A DNA stretch of 64,000 nucleotides from Unio delphinus. Its lineage: Eukaryota; Mollusca; Bivalvia; Unionida; Unionidae. The notes beneath the pieces were generated by a model. It worked only from the letters and a program-made list of their open reading frames with translations, made no database searches and was not told the DNA's origin. The stretch spans positions 7,215,001 to 7,279,000 of the forward strand of contig JAQISU010000097.1 in the NCBI GenBank assembly GCA_029339505.1, written 5' to 3'. A program made the translations under genes and the position numbers. Shown piece by piece: positions 11,789-22,924 of the stretch; position 1 is the stretch's first letter, and each line of letters opens with the position of its first letter.

Positions 11789-12424
11789 TTAACCGAATAT
11801 TTGATCAAGTTCAATACGATATCTTGATCTAGGAACATGCAAATTTATCGTTACAAATCCATGCGGGATTGACTGAGCATAACTAAAGAAATTTCTAAAG
11901 AGATTATAATCCATATCACCACCACACCAAGTCTGGTGAATGTTTCGTAGCATATGTGTATCAACTCCATTGAATACAGCAAGAATATTACAGTTATCTC
12001 TGATCACTTTTGGTATTTGAGTGTATCGTTGAAGGACATCAATCACGTCAATGTTTTTATGTCTGCCTCTGGAAAATATCCTAACAAGATTTTTTTGATT
12101 ATCTAACATCACATCATCATATATGACTAAATTGTTAATACTTCCATCAATATCATCAATGCTCGGTGCTTCTTCGATATCAGTTATAAATTCAATAATA
12201 CCCTCGCCGTTGATTTCTGCTGCCTTTTCGTTGTAATCCTTTAACACTTCGTAGCATCGCTGATCATCTACACTTGGGGCTATTAAATACAACTTATCCC
12301 ATTTCATTATCAAATTAAGTAGCAGTTGTGTCTTGCCACTTCCAGATGGTCCGATTATAATCATTCTAATTGAATTCGGCATGGTGTTTAATAGGTTCCC
12401 GTCATCGGGTAAATGAAGAATCAA
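11789..12424 (-). CDS. Packaging ATPase (FtsK/HerA type), copy A
   Basis: The open frame of 211 codons has a Walker A motif in GPSGSGKTQLLLNLI and a Walker B in NNLVIYDDV, followed by SRGRHKNIDV and QRYTQIPKVIRDNC. This is the A32-like/FtsK-HerA genome-packaging ATPase found in Polintons, virophages and large DNA viruses, which pumps DNA into preformed capsids. Compared with the copy B homologue, the N-terminus before PNSIRMIII is replaced, because an internal deletion joins this gene's 5' side to the integrase. It is the one gene of copy A that stays open to its natural end. The C-terminal half is better kept than in copy B. Confidence 0.88.
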   Translation of the reverse strand: MILHLPDDGNLLNTMPNSIRMIIIGPSGSGKTQLLLNLIMKWDKLYLIAPSVDDQRCYEVLKDYNEKAAEINGEGIIEFITDIEEAPSIDDIDGSINNLVIYDDVMLDNQKNLVRIFSRGRHKNIDVIDVLQRYTQIPKVIRDNCNILAVFNGVDTHMLRNIHQTWCGGDMDYNLFRNFFSYAQSIPHGFVTINLHVPRSRYRIELDQIFG

Positions 12425-12463
12425 TTACATTCATGTTATTATAAATATATTATGGATCTATAT

Positions 12464-13054
12464 TGTGTAAACTGGCCAAATCTATTACAAGTTGATCCTG
12501 GCAAAGAATTTCAAGGTGCAGTGTTATCAATAATGAAGAATCATATCACCATCAGACGAGGACATACTGCACTACATCGCGATCAGGCAATTGTTGAACA
12601 ATTTAATATGACACTTGCTGAGCGGTTATTTGGATATCAATACGTGAAGGAATTCATCCAGGATAAACGATCTCGTGAATGGGTCAAGAGATTACCAGGC
12701 CTGATTACCGCGCTGAATAATGAGATTACTCGAACAATTAATATGAAACCTAACAACGCGATTAAAAAGAAGAATATACCCATAAAACCGCAAAATGATT
12801 TTTCAAAACAACCAGTTCTTGGTAATGTCACTGTTAGGTATTTATATGAACCAAGAGAGCTTGAAAGTGGCAAACAAAGAGCTACTGATCCTATTTGGAG
12901 TGTTACCACGCATAAAATATCTAGTATAACGAGATCTACAGGTAGACCGCCAGTCTATAGATTGGATTCAACTGCTCCTCAGCGAGGATTTACTAGTGAA
13001 CAACTACAAGTAATACTCGAGGATACTCAATTACCACCGCTTGGTCTTAACTAG
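12464..13054 (+). pseudogene. Retroviral-type integrase, copy A, N-terminally deleted
   Basis: Reads from NLLQVDPGKEF through TALHRDQAIVEQFNMTLAERL to a C-terminal chromo-like/SH3-like tail ending LPPLGLN. The second catalytic Asp (QVDPGKEF) and the Glu (in the RDQAIVEQFN segment) of the DDE rve core are present. The zinc-binding N-terminus and the first Asp are missing, lost in the same deletion that removed the phospholipase gene seen in copy B. The open frame begins by chance upstream at 12413. Polinton integrases insert the element and make short target duplications. Confidence 0.88.
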
Positions 13055-13381
13055 CACCTCTTTATCTGTTGCACTCAAGACATGTTAACATCACATTATC
13101 TCTGGTATGACCAATACTACTATCTTTTCTGTCTACGGTAAATTGGCGAGAATCTTTATCCGACCAACACCAATTCATTATACAATTGCAACTCACGCAG
13201 TGATTATTCTGTTGTTGTTTCAGTGTAATTATTTATTCAGCATCAATGTCAAATTCTCTATTATTTTTTTTATCCTGCTGTTTATAACCAGATAGTTTTT
13301 TCTGATTATGTCAACGCTGACAATATCATTTATTGTAGTGTCATTATAGTCTAAAACAGCTCTTCGAAGTTGATTTATTCT

Positions 13382-15435
13382 TCATACTCTGGACACTGCA
13401 AGATAGACTAAATTCGACCACTCGATGTGATTATCTATGATCCAAACAATTGTATCGGATATAGTTAATCCCTGTGAAGAATGTATTGTCGCTGTGTAAC
13501 CTAGCGTCCATGGGGATTTATCAGCGCGCAATGTATCTTCGACGACATTGATATCAACCAACACAATATCATTTAACACTAAATTCTGCTTCTCACTTTG
13601 TCCTGGAATATCAGCTTTGATATTTTGACTTCGTGTATCCTTGGGTCTGTAACACAATGGCGCTGGAAGTGTTGTAAATTTTTCTTTATGTAATTCAAAT
13701 AACTTCATCTGAAGTGTGTCTCTGACTATCTTTCTACTTGCCACTATCAAATCGTTTGGTCTCCACGCTTCCCAAAAATCATTTAATGGGGTTTCCGAAA
13801 TTATTTCACGGGTTATTTCACATTGGATTCTATCTGGTTGTAATCTGATTAGTTTCTTGAACTTGTGTAATTGTTCATCAAGTGCTCTATGATCAGTATT
13901 AATTTATTCATAATAGTTTACAAAATTCTTTAGCCAATCATGTGGAGACAAACTGACAAATGGTGGTGGTTGACCGTGATCGCCACACATTATCACTTTT
14001 GTATTCGCTAGCAATAACCAATCGAAAAATCTTTGTAATACATCTAATGACACTGTGCATATCTCATCCCAAATAATGACATCAGGAATAAATTTCTCAC
14101 CCATTTGATCAGGAGTCCATTCGTCACCTTTCCATCGAAAAAAACTATGATAAGTACAAGCATTAATTCCTCGTTGTTTCATCTCTCTGGCAAGTCTGTG
14201 GGTTGGTATTAGCACAACCATGTTTGATTTGGAAATGCTAGCGTTTTTACGAAATAATTCAATCGCACGAGTCGTCTTTCCTGACCCAGCATAACCATTT
14301 AAATAAACTGTTTTATGTCTACATATTGGATCAGATATCAATGGTGCATTAGATAGTTCTGATATCTGATTTTTTTTAAAAATATTTATCTTCAATCGTA
14401 ACATCTGCTGATGTGGAATTATCACACATTATTTCCTTTTTAATTCTCCATGATCCCCAGCTCTCGTCTGAATTAGTGAATTCTGCCACTGCTTCGCTGT
14501 GTTTCACATTTATATAAAATGAATCAGTAGCAACTCTAACTGCGGATTCAGGAAATCTATTTATCATTGAAAATAAATTAATAGAAGCGTAAGCTAGCAT
14601 AGACGACCTCAAATGTCCATACTGAAGATTTTTTCCATCTGTGTAAGTAACAATTGTACCCAATTTGGTTCTATCGACAAGAAAGCCTCTTTACGATCGA
14701 CGTATATAGCCCTAGATGTTACATCTGCGATTATAAAATCGTATTCAGCATCATCTATAATCAACCGTGAAGAATACCTGTTATTGTCGTATTTTTTTCC
14801 ACCCTGAGTGAATTTACCGATTATTCTTCTAAAAAGATCCTTTGCTTGTCTATTAATAACTTCAAAGATTTCTTTTGACCGTTTTACGATATATTCTTCG
14901 TCGAGATCGGGGAATTGTTTTTTGTAATCGCTGATTATACTATCTAGACTATCAGGTTGTGGTAACCAAACCTCAGTCTGCTCTTGATATGATATAATCG
15001 CTTCAATGACAATCAGCGATATTAACATTTTAGAATCAATCCCAGTCAGAATTCCTGGTTTGGAATCATGACTCAAAGTGACGTTTTTTTTTTATCTTTC
15101 AAGATTGGTTCAAATTTGTCGCGTATAATCCAATTTCCCATTTCTGAACGGATAATGAATTTCACTCTAAAGAAATACTTTTTCTGGTCAAGATGCGAGA
15201 TTATCACTGCTGCTCTTTCGTCATTCATGGTGGCATCAATATCACCATCAATTCGAAATGTTGACCAACAGTGAGATGCTCCATCTCGTTTGAATTCATT
15301 AAAACAATCGCGGATTTTACCTATCATGCTTCTATCACTTATTAGACCCTTTGGTACATCTACGGAGACTCTATCAAGATTGAATTTAGCATTTTTCCAA
15401 GGCTTAATTTTAGATAATCTCTCAAACTCTTCCAT
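13382..15435 (-). pseudogene. PolB-like polymerase fused to SF1 helicase, copy A, deleted and frameshifted
   Basis: The start is at 15435. The N-terminal part (to ~15075) matches the copy B N-terminus; a T-run at ~15083-15092 (+ strand) shifts the frame. A segment of about 1.1 kb present in copy B (45230-46280) is absent. The frame resumes with WLPQPDS, the motif-B-like RRIIGKFTQGG and the motif-C-like VRVATDSFYI. The helicase follows: GYAGSGKTTRAIEL (Walker A), VIIWDEICTVS (motif II), IMCGDHGQPPPF (motif III), TIHSSQGLTI (motif V) and LVYLAVSRV (motif VI). Further breaks lie near 14620, 14400, 13900 and 13388. In copy B most of this runs as one polypeptide, so the fusion is real. Confidence 0.82.
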
Positions 15436-15478
15436 ATTATAATTAAAACAAGTATTTAAATAAAGAATTTATTATATA

Positions 15479-15718
15479 ATGAACCATTGCAAGTGGATTA
15501 TGATAGGATCAGTAACCGCATGTAACAAATCATGCAGAAAGGAATTCTGTGGATATCATATGCAAAGTTTTCGTAACGGAAGTTTTGGACCACTCCCTTG
15601 CATACGATGTGGGGTAGGTGTGCGTGGTAAATCGCAATTATGTCTGAGTTGTGGTGGTAAGCGATACATTGAGTTGAAGCGTTATTATGATAAATGAATA
15701 AGGAATTCCATCAATGAC
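15479..15718 (+). pseudogene. Small Cys-rich (zinc-binding) protein, copy A, split by an insertion
   Basis: The ATG at 15479 is directly preceded by attatata. The 72-codon frame has Cys at 4, 15, 19, 24, His 27, then CIRCGVGVRGKSQLCLSC, giving two potential zinc sites. The C-terminal part seen in copy B (after KRYYD) is interrupted by a stop and then by the hAT-like element; the remaining tail, with IRTPQDYIGRF, resumes at ~17178. It is conserved between copies and always sits head to head with the polymerase gene and just upstream of the HNH gene. A role in DNA binding or transcription control is a guess. Confidence 0.75.
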
Positions 15719-17169
15719 TCTGACTACCGTATTTTCCGATGTATAAGTCGAGACTTTTTTACTTGAAAGTTCGGTCTTCGTCTTGTACTCCGAATCGACT
15801 TATATATGGATTTTGTCATTGAAATTGCATCGACTTATATATGGATTATAGTATCCGGTATGCTATTGATATTGCTCTATAATCGGCATAATCGAAAACA
15901 GGTCACATAGAAGTACAAATTCATGTTAAATTACTATGTCAATAAATTGTCGTAAAATAATATGACTGCATTTATATTTGTAAGTTTTGTCATTATTTAT
16001 TTTGCATTCTGTTTTTTCTTATTTCTCAAACATAAAATAAAAGAAAACAATTACCGGTAAAAACTTAACCGGGCCGCATAGCACACTTACGGTCTATACT
16101 CTATAGTGTACTGTACTAATTCAAAGCATATTGTTTGTTCCTTAAATAAAAAGATATGAAATAACTGGTCCATTAATATTTGATTTTCCATTATAATGTT
16201 GGACACACGTGAGCAATTACCGGCATAGCTTTTTTTATTGATCCAATTGATCAAGGGATGTAATCCATATTAACTCAAGCGTTCTATGATTATTTATAAA
16301 ATAATGTAGATCATGCATTCTACTGAATCCCCCAAATCATATGTTTCTACGGTACTTTATCATTTTAGCTGTGCTGATATTTACAGTGACATAATTCAGT
16401 GGTTAAAATACAGCCAGTTCTGCCTGCTGTATTTATTAGAGTACATCAAAAGAACATGACGCAATAGCTGGGCGGCAAGTTCAAAGAACTTTGACTAGCA
16501 GCTTGGGTGGGAAAATGTGCTGAAATTTACAATGACTGAATTCAGAGACAGAAAGATCCTGAGATGTACATGTAGTGATTATAAGAATACACTTTAGCTT
16601 CCATTATTTAATCTACGGACATGTACTATTTCATCATTCATTATGTACACCCGTTATGTAATTTTTGTTATCTTCTTTTCATTGAATTCAGTCACATAAT
16701 GATCTGTGTGGATATTTTCGATGGAATATTTGTATTATGGATTCAATGTATGTTGCAAGATTCGCTGGTGAGTACACGGTGTTGATACTCTTTTCATGCA
16801 ATAGATTATACATGTATATATAAATTAGACACGTGTATGTACCAATGCATGGTTCTCTGAATAAAGTACCGTAATTGTATTTGACAAAGTTTCTAAAATA
16901 AATTACCGTAGGTTTAAACTGGAAGGAATGATCATAGCTCTTATTGCAGTGGATATTGCCGGTAATATGGAATATCATACGACGATACCATCAATATTCA
17001 TGCAACTGGAAGTTACTACCGGTAGTATAAAATACAAAGCCAAGTTATTGACCTGGCCTGGTCTTATACTCCGAATTGACTTATATATGGACGAAGGATG
17101 GAAAATTTACAAAATTGGTCAATTCAACTTATACTCAACATCGACCTATAGGCCGGAAAATACGGTATG
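15719..17169. mobile_element. hAT-like non-autonomous element inside copy A
   Basis: TACCGTATTTTCCG at 15725 is inverted as cggaaaatacggta at 17154-17167, and the subterminal phrase gacttatatatgga occurs at both ends. Identical 8-bp tcaatgac lies outside (15711-15718 and 17170-17177), the duplication length of hAT elements. The outermost few bases of the two ends are not symmetric, so the exact borders are uncertain. No transposase is encoded. It splits the Cys-rich gene of copy A, so it arrived after the Polinton. Confidence 0.72.
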
Positions 17170-17273
17170 TCAATGACAAAATCATAAGAACACCTCAAGA
17201 CTACATTGGAAGATTTCCAAATAATGTAATAATTAAACCAAACAATCAATTAGACAAATAGTATTATATATAA

Positions 17274-17765
17274 ATGGACCAAACATTTCAACCGCATCCC
17301 ATGATCAGCAATTATGAAGCGTCTCGTGATGGTATTGTCAGAAACCGTAGACTGCAGAAACCAGTTGGTACTGTGAATAATCTTGGTTATTTGATGTTTA
17401 CTGTTGGAAAGAAAAAATGTCTTAATCACAGATTTGCGTTTGAATGTTTCAACGGATTGATCAAGGATGGTCTTGTTATTGATCATATTGATTCCAATCC
17501 TAAAAATAATAAATTGGATAATTTACGAGCTAATTCTCAGAGTGAGAATTCTGTTGGGAAAACTGGTACTTGTAAATCAATTGGGAAGAGACCTGTAAAA
17601 TCATTTAATATAAAAACTAAAGAAGAAAAAACATTTAAATCAATGAATGAAGCCGGTAGGTATTTTAATATCTGTATGCCCTCAGTACGATATGTTGCAG
17701 AAGGAATTTATCAATCGGCCCTTTCAAAGCGTTTTAAAAACAGAATTAAGTTTACTTATTTCTGA
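17274..17765 (+). CDS. HNH endonuclease with NUMOD-like ends, copy A
   Basis: A complete open frame of 163 codons, with the ATG preceded by tattatatataa. It starts with the NUMOD4-like YEASRDGIVRNRR, has the HNH core NHRFAFECFNG...VIDHIDSNPKNNKLDNLR (His and Asn ligands visible), and ends with a NUMOD1-like helical DNA-binding segment (FKSMNEAGRYFNICMPSVRY). Such proteins are site-specific nicking or cutting nucleases of phages and giant viruses. The same gene sits in the same place in copy B, so it belongs to the element's core rather than being a chance insertion. It is the best preserved complete gene of copy A. Confidence 0.9.
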   Translation: MDQTFQPHPMISNYEASRDGIVRNRRLQKPVGTVNNLGYLMFTVGKKKCLNHRFAFECFNGLIKDGLVIDHIDSNPKNNKLDNLRANSQSENSVGKTGTCKSIGKRPVKSFNIKTKEEKTFKSMNEAGRYFNICMPSVRYVAEGIYQSALSKRFKNRIKFTYF

Positions 17766-17809
17766 ATTCAATTTGCATATATTTGAGAACACCAAAGGCA
17801 AATAACTCG

Positions 17810-17945
17810 TGCAGGTATGTGTACGGCTTATGAAAGAGTTACCCTCAATGGGTTTTTCCATTAAATTCCATTGGTTGGTTTTATGTCAGGCAAACCTTGT
17901 CACAATTCGTACCCCCCCCCCCCCCTTTGCTATGGGTTTAACACT
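17810..17945 (+). repeat. TIR-like remnant inside copy A at the inverted-module junction
   Basis: The cacaatt...polyC...tttgctatgggttta block (17900-17942) resembles the inner end of the left TIR (11735-11777: cacaattgttg, polyC, gctgctatgggttta). It adjoins the end of the last virion gene, just as the right TIR adjoins that gene in copy B. It lies exactly where the virion module changes orientation relative to copy B. Confidence 0.55.
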
Positions 17946-18017
17946 AATAATTTAGGATGAAAATTTTTTTTACGATAAAAAGTTGCTATGATGAAAGTCC
18001 TTAGGACAAAAATCATT

Positions 18018-18281
18018 TTAAGATTTCACAAACAGACTAATTTGTAAAACCTCACCTTGTAAATCAATTAGATTTTTGGACTGGTCAGTGAGTTTAAAAT
18101 TAATTCTCGTTAGTGAATTATTATGACATTGCATATAGACTGGATTAGTGGGATCCTCAATGATTAGAAACCTTGGAGGAGCGGTTATAAAATGAATATG
18201 GCAATCTGAGTCGATATCTTGAACAAAGACAACACACGAGCCCCCGTAAAGATAAATAAAGAATTTAATCAAAAGAATCAA
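18018..18281 (-). pseudogene. Homologue of the last virion gene (B 56852), N-terminally replaced
   Basis: The C-terminal ~60 residues match the copy B protein: PTNPVYMQCHNNSLTRINFK and LIDLQGEVLQISLFVKS against NLVFMQCYNKTLTKINFK and LIDLQDETLQISLYVKS. The first ~25 residues have no counterpart and derive from the unknown insertion on the right. Confidence 0.75.
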
Positions 18282-19800
18282 GAGAAGAAAGACAGTAAAT
18301 TACAGTTTTCTTTCCTTTTGAATACTCTTAGTTCAGAAGCACTCTAAACCCAAAGTTTAAAATAATAGATACATTAATTAAATTTCAAACACTAATAAAA
18401 TAGACAAATCTAGCTGTTAATGGCTGATAGCAAATTTCATCACAGAACCGAGTGTTCATTAACATTTGACCGCTTGGTAAATTCACATGACCTTGTCGTC
18501 AACTGTTTTTTTCTGCTTGCGTCTCGACTTTTAACTTGTCCTCTGGGTGAACGTGCTATTCTCACAACTTTGACTTCTAAATTCTTTTCCTCCTTTGGAT
18601 CTCAACCTCCTCACTATTTCTCTCTCTCTAAACAAACTGTTTTCCTTTGAAAAGAAAAGGGTAAAACGCCCTAAGTATCTCGTTATGCTTTAAGAGTTGA
18701 GATTTTCTGTCCATCTTTCTGGTTCGAGCAATCAGATCTTACTATCAGTGATAATCTTTTATACGGCTAGCAAATACTTCACAAGTCTTCAGATCAATAC
18801 AGCAATACCGCTAATTATCAACATCAGAATTTGGGGAAGTCACATATATTCCCGTAAATCATTACGTCAAGTGAGGCAATAAATCATAGCACACAATCAC
18901 TATTCACTAATATGATAAATTCAAAATTAATGTAGCACTTTCCAATCATAAATGTACACAGCGGGTTTCTACAACACCCATTAACCTACCTACATATATA
19001 TAAGGTGAAAATTCTAATTCCGAATTCAAAAGTACATTATTAAATCAATGTATTAACCGAACTATCCATACAAAATCAACACGTCATGCATCTGTAACGA
19101 CGAAACATCATATAAATTACATCATGATAAATGTGAACAATTCCTACAAGATATCAACAGATCATGCATCTGTAACGAGGAATTATCATAAAAATTACAT
19201 CATGATAAATGTGAACGATTCCTACAAAATATCAACAGATCATACATCTGTAACGAAGAAACATCATATAAATTACATCATGATATATGTGAATTTGAGT
19301 TAAATACCTTGTGTTTTTGGCGTCTTACAATCGTTCCTGGATTATCAATTTTCCCTGGAACCATGATTTTACGGACGTCTTTTCCTAAAGCACTGCCTGG
19401 AGTCCCTACTAGGTATTTTTACTTCTGGTTTTGTCTCTCTCAGAGACTTCAAGACTGCCTAACAGTAATTTGATTCGTAGTATATATTTCCCTTCAGGTT
19501 CAGGGATCGACCCACTCCCTCATAACATATCTGACCAATTGGAATAAATGCTATTCCTACCGACATTTTGGAAAACTGCTTAACAATGTGCCAAAAATGC
19601 CACCTGGGGTTGTAATTACACCCTACCATTTGTCTCAAATCACTTTTGACAGCTTTACGTGTGAATTTCGCTTTTTTCTAGCCTGCCATACCACTAGTAC
19701 GTTTTTACTATAAACACACTACCAGGGTGACCTGAGTTAGGAAAACATTTCTCCATGCAAACTCTACAACAAGATAACAGTTAATTGGTGGCTAGACTAA
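18250..19800. other. Unidentified insertion in copy A virion module
   Basis: Sequence with no match to copies B or C replaces the 5' part of the last gene and the counterpart of the gene at B 56505. I find no clear TIRs, no coding region and no recognisable LTR. Within it, 19065-19290 holds a ~75-bp repeat (atcatgcatctgtaacga, attacatcatgataaatgtg), about three copies. Confidence 0.55.
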
Positions 19801-19803
19801 GAA

Positions 19804-20377
19804 TTAATTAATGGATTTCACTGCCGAAAAATTTGGCACTCGACATACATCTGTGACATAATAAGATTTTTTTGGTTCGGGTATTTGATAAGATGCCTCA
19901 GGTGGTATTTCAGGCCATCCTAGTATTGTTCTGATTGAACTCTGATAGATATCTACGACATAACTAGGTGAGTTTATCTCAATCGTGGATGATAACGTCG
20001 GCTCATGAACTGTTATAGCGATCTTCGATTCTGGTGTTCCAGTAATGGATTTTATTATACGCTGAAATTCAGCATTGATTTGTTTGATTTGGTATGACCC
20101 AGATGGTAGCGAAACAATGTTCCAGTCTGGAATTCCGTCTTCGCAATTCTTATTTTGCAAACACCAAGGAATTATTCGGTTGTTGACCGCCAAATGCTAC
20201 CAACCTAATGTTAGGCCAACTGTGATACACTCGTAATTTTGCTAACGCTATCTCCTTCACGGGAATCGGAGTAGGGAAATTCACGCTGAATTTAGGATTC
20301 GTTGATGTTATTGAGATCATGCTTGTTTTCACCGGGTTAGTATTTTCCACTATTTGTTGAAGTAGTTTTTGCAACAT
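19804..20377 (-). pseudogene. Conserved virion-associated protein (B 55798 homologue), copy A
   Basis: The start at 20377 lies inside the preceding membrane-protein gene, as in copy B. The protein matches B throughout: FSVNFPTPIPVKEIALAKL, RVYHSWPNI, DWNIVSLPSGSYQIKQINAE, then ITVHEPTLSSTIEI and SSIRTILGWPE. A frameshift near 20160 divides it. The GSYQI...IN...EFQR pattern is reminiscent of a minor virion protein recurrent in animal Polintons; function unproven. Confidence 0.75.
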
Positions 20378-20915
20378 TTACGCTGTCATTGTTGTTGTTA
20401 TTATATTCATGTTGTCGCTCAAATTTTAGAAAACTGCTAGCAGTTTTTAACATCGCGGAATCATAAACACCTACCATCACTGAGAACTCATTATCTGATA
20501 TTAATGTATCATCGAGTGACGACGATATCATCGAGGATAATTGCGAGTATGCGGTTGACACAACATGAAATTTAACTATGTAACCTTGTAGATTGTTCTG
20601 GCTACATGATTATATTTTTTTTTTTATTATTGAAATAATTCCCGCGATTGTTGTTGCCGCTGCTATACAAATTGGAACAGCTATTGGGGCAATCGTTGTC
20701 ACCAAGAAGAGTATAATACCAGTTCCGGTGATTACACCACTCACCGAGTACACGGTAACATCAACTGTGATGATTCTTCGTCGTTTTTTTTTTTTATTTT
20801 TATTTGAAAACCCTCACTAAGTGTTTTGAGTTTAGTTTGAAATTCTCTGACCTGATCATAGCGATATTGAGATACCGAAGGTATCGTCGGTGATGAAATC
20901 ATTAGTGATGACATT
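20337..20915 (-). pseudogene. Membrane protein with glycine-rich helices (B 55334 homologue), copy A
   Basis: Homologous to copy B over its length: an N-terminal basic stretch, two closely spaced hydrophobic helices rich in Gly, Ala and Ile (encoded at ~20630-20760), then a helical tail with AYSQLSSMISSSLDDTLISD. Broken by frameshifts near 20800 and 20600. The gene's 3' end overlaps the next gene's 5' end. Confidence 0.7.
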
Positions 20916-20982
20916 TTATTTTGAAAACACTAGTGTTTTTAAACAGATTTCAATTGAAACCGTTAGTGGTTTAGTTATTTAC

Positions 20983-22059
20983 TTAAATCCGCTACGAATT
21001 CCACATACCATGTTACTGAAACCCTAGCCAAATTCTTATCAGTGGATGCTATTGTTAATCGTTCAGATGTATCCTTGTCAATGATTGTTGATATCGTATT
21101 GTTGACCCCAGATGAACTCATTGATTAAATATTAATTTGAGTCGGTGTTAATCGATAAATACCCTTGACGGTTGCAGTGATACTTAATATATTGTTTGTA
21201 GGAGTCCACGCAAATGATCCATATTGAATCGTGTATACTACGTTGTTGGTTCTCACATGAGGAAATTTTGTTTTTTCAAGTATGTTTATCATCTTCAGCA
21301 TATCACCTCTGATAATATCGTTGGTTGTTTAATATCAGCGTTGATAGCTTCTATTTGCCAATTAATCGTGGGTATTTCATTACTGGTTGCTTTAAGATCA
21401 TCGATGGATTTTTTAATATCAGGGAGTTTTATGTCAATTTTATCCAACGTGGTTGCAAAAAATTTATCAATGATATTTTTACGAAATGATGTAAACTTTT
21501 CAATGTGATCTTCATATCTAGATTGAAGTGTTATAAATTCTACCATAGAAGTTTTTATCTCTGTGAGCTTCGGTGTGGTCACTGGAGGATTACCAAAAAA
21601 TTCTAACACGGGTTTGTCAGTATTGTTAATTCTACTTCTTTGTAATTCAGAAAACCGATTAAATGTATTTATATGATCGTCATATTTATCATTGAATGAT
21701 TTCAATGAATTCGCCGAGGATATATAATTGTTATCGAGTGTTAGTATTTTATCTGTGATTGTTGAAACAAGTGCGCCAGGTTTGAGTTTACCCTGATTGG
21801 AAAACAATGCGATAGTATCTTCTACTGCGTTGCGTTATTTAACTAAAATATCATCAAGAGAAATATTACTCGTTTTCAATTTACCCTGACGATCTTGAAA
21901 TACAACTATTTCATTGGGATCAACACTTGCTAAGTTCAACATCTCAGCTATTTCATCTTCGATTATTTTTTTTATATCACTGGTTGCAGATATTCCCGCA
22001 GTGCCATCAGCACCGGGTTTTTTCAACATTGATAGAGATCTTCCCCAAATATCAACCAT
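20983..22059 (-). pseudogene. Fibre-like protein, copy A
   Basis: Starts MVDIWGRSLSM, shared with copies B (54427) and C (36188), followed by an acidic helix DEIAEMLNLASVDPNEIVVF and by FQDRQGKLKTSNISLDDILV. A stop near 21835 is followed by a long helical region with NSLKSFNDKYDDHINTFNRF and repeated Asp/Lys-rich heptads, then a C-terminal beta-rich region. A conserved head, long coiled shaft and distal domain suggest a trimeric receptor-binding fibre; this is inference from shape. Further breaks occur near 21290 and 21125. Confidence 0.65.
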
Positions 22060-22098
22060 TGTTATTGTAAAAATCTTTGATTTTCTAATTATTTTCTC

Positions 22099-22533
22099 TC
22101 AAAATTCTTCGTTGACGACTTCGTAGTTGCCAGCGACTGCTTGTATATTCATTTACGGCTTGATGAGGTGGTTTTCTCGATGATGAAATAGCGTCAAGGA
22201 CATTTAATTGTTGGCGCATATTGGTGGGTCATTCATTTTTTGTGTTGTTAGTGTAGAATACCAAGTCTTCATTTTATGAAAGGTGTTTAAGCGGTTTATA
22301 TAACTCATAAATTCTTTAGGCAACGCTAATCCATATGAATCAAAATAAATGATTACACGCGGATCAATCGCGTATGCAACCCAGTGGGTTCCAGGTCCGC
22401 TGCTGTTATCGAGATTGATAATACCGGTTTCAACGCTGTTTGGTTGCGTCGGCAACTGATCTTTCATAAAGACACCTCTAAAGTTTTTAATCGCTAGTTT
22501 TTTAGCAGCGTCGAATAAATCAAAATTTGACAT
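22099..22533 (-). pseudogene. Adenovirus-type cysteine protease, copy A
   Basis: Starts MSNFDLFDAAKKL. The catalytic His is in GPGTHWVAYAIDP, the Asp-equivalent in IIYFDSYGL, and the Cys in NDPPICANN, where B has ICGNEV. A frameshift at ~22205, right after the Cys region, cuts the last helix, though its remnant reads on in another frame to ~22100. Such proteases mature capsid proteins inside the virion. About 145 residues, short compared with adenovirus protease (~200). Confidence 0.82.
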
Positions 22534-22559
22534 TGGAACTATTCTTGTTAATAAACTGT

Positions 22560-22914
22560 TCCTAGTCTCAGGCCCTTTCCGCTGTACCATGAATATGGTG
22601 TTCCTGGTAGTCTTAGACCCTTTCCCTTTTTTTTTTTTTTGTATCCTTTTCCAGTTGCTTTCTTTAGTGCCATCCCTGCGGCGGTACCAACGGCTCCTAA
22701 CGCTGCCGCTTTAGCTACCACTGGGGCCGCTGCCGCAGTCAACACTGGTAACGCAGCTAACAACGGAAATATACCACCTGATTTTATCATGTTTTTGATC
22801 GCAGCTGCAGAGAGAGTGATCTGAACACTTTTTTTATCTTTGAAAGCATCATTAAAGTGTTTTATTTGACGAGTTGTCAGCGACAATTTATTCTGACCAC
22901 CAGACATCTGATTA
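22560..22914 (-). CDS. Hydrophobic/basic minor virion protein, copy A (N-terminus shortened)
   Basis: Encodes NKLSLTTRQIKHFNDAF, then MIKSGGIFPLLAALPVLTAA, an Ala-rich hydrophobic stretch, a run of Lys, and GKGLRLPGTPYSW. Conserved in copies B and C in the same slot between capsid protein and protease. The pattern (amphipathic or hydrophobic segment plus basic tail) recalls adenovirus minor core/membrane-lytic proteins, but I cannot show homology. About 40 N-terminal residues present in B and C are missing. Confidence 0.65.
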
Positions 22915-22924
22915 TATTTCAGCG

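Noticed and set aside
12413..12463. Natural N-terminus of the copy A integrase
   Set aside because: These codons arise from fusion of ATPase-upstream DNA to the middle of the integrase; the copy B protein shows that the true N-terminus is missing.
18250..19800. LTR element
   Set aside because: No paired LTRs, primer-binding site or coding region could be found; it is left as unidentified.
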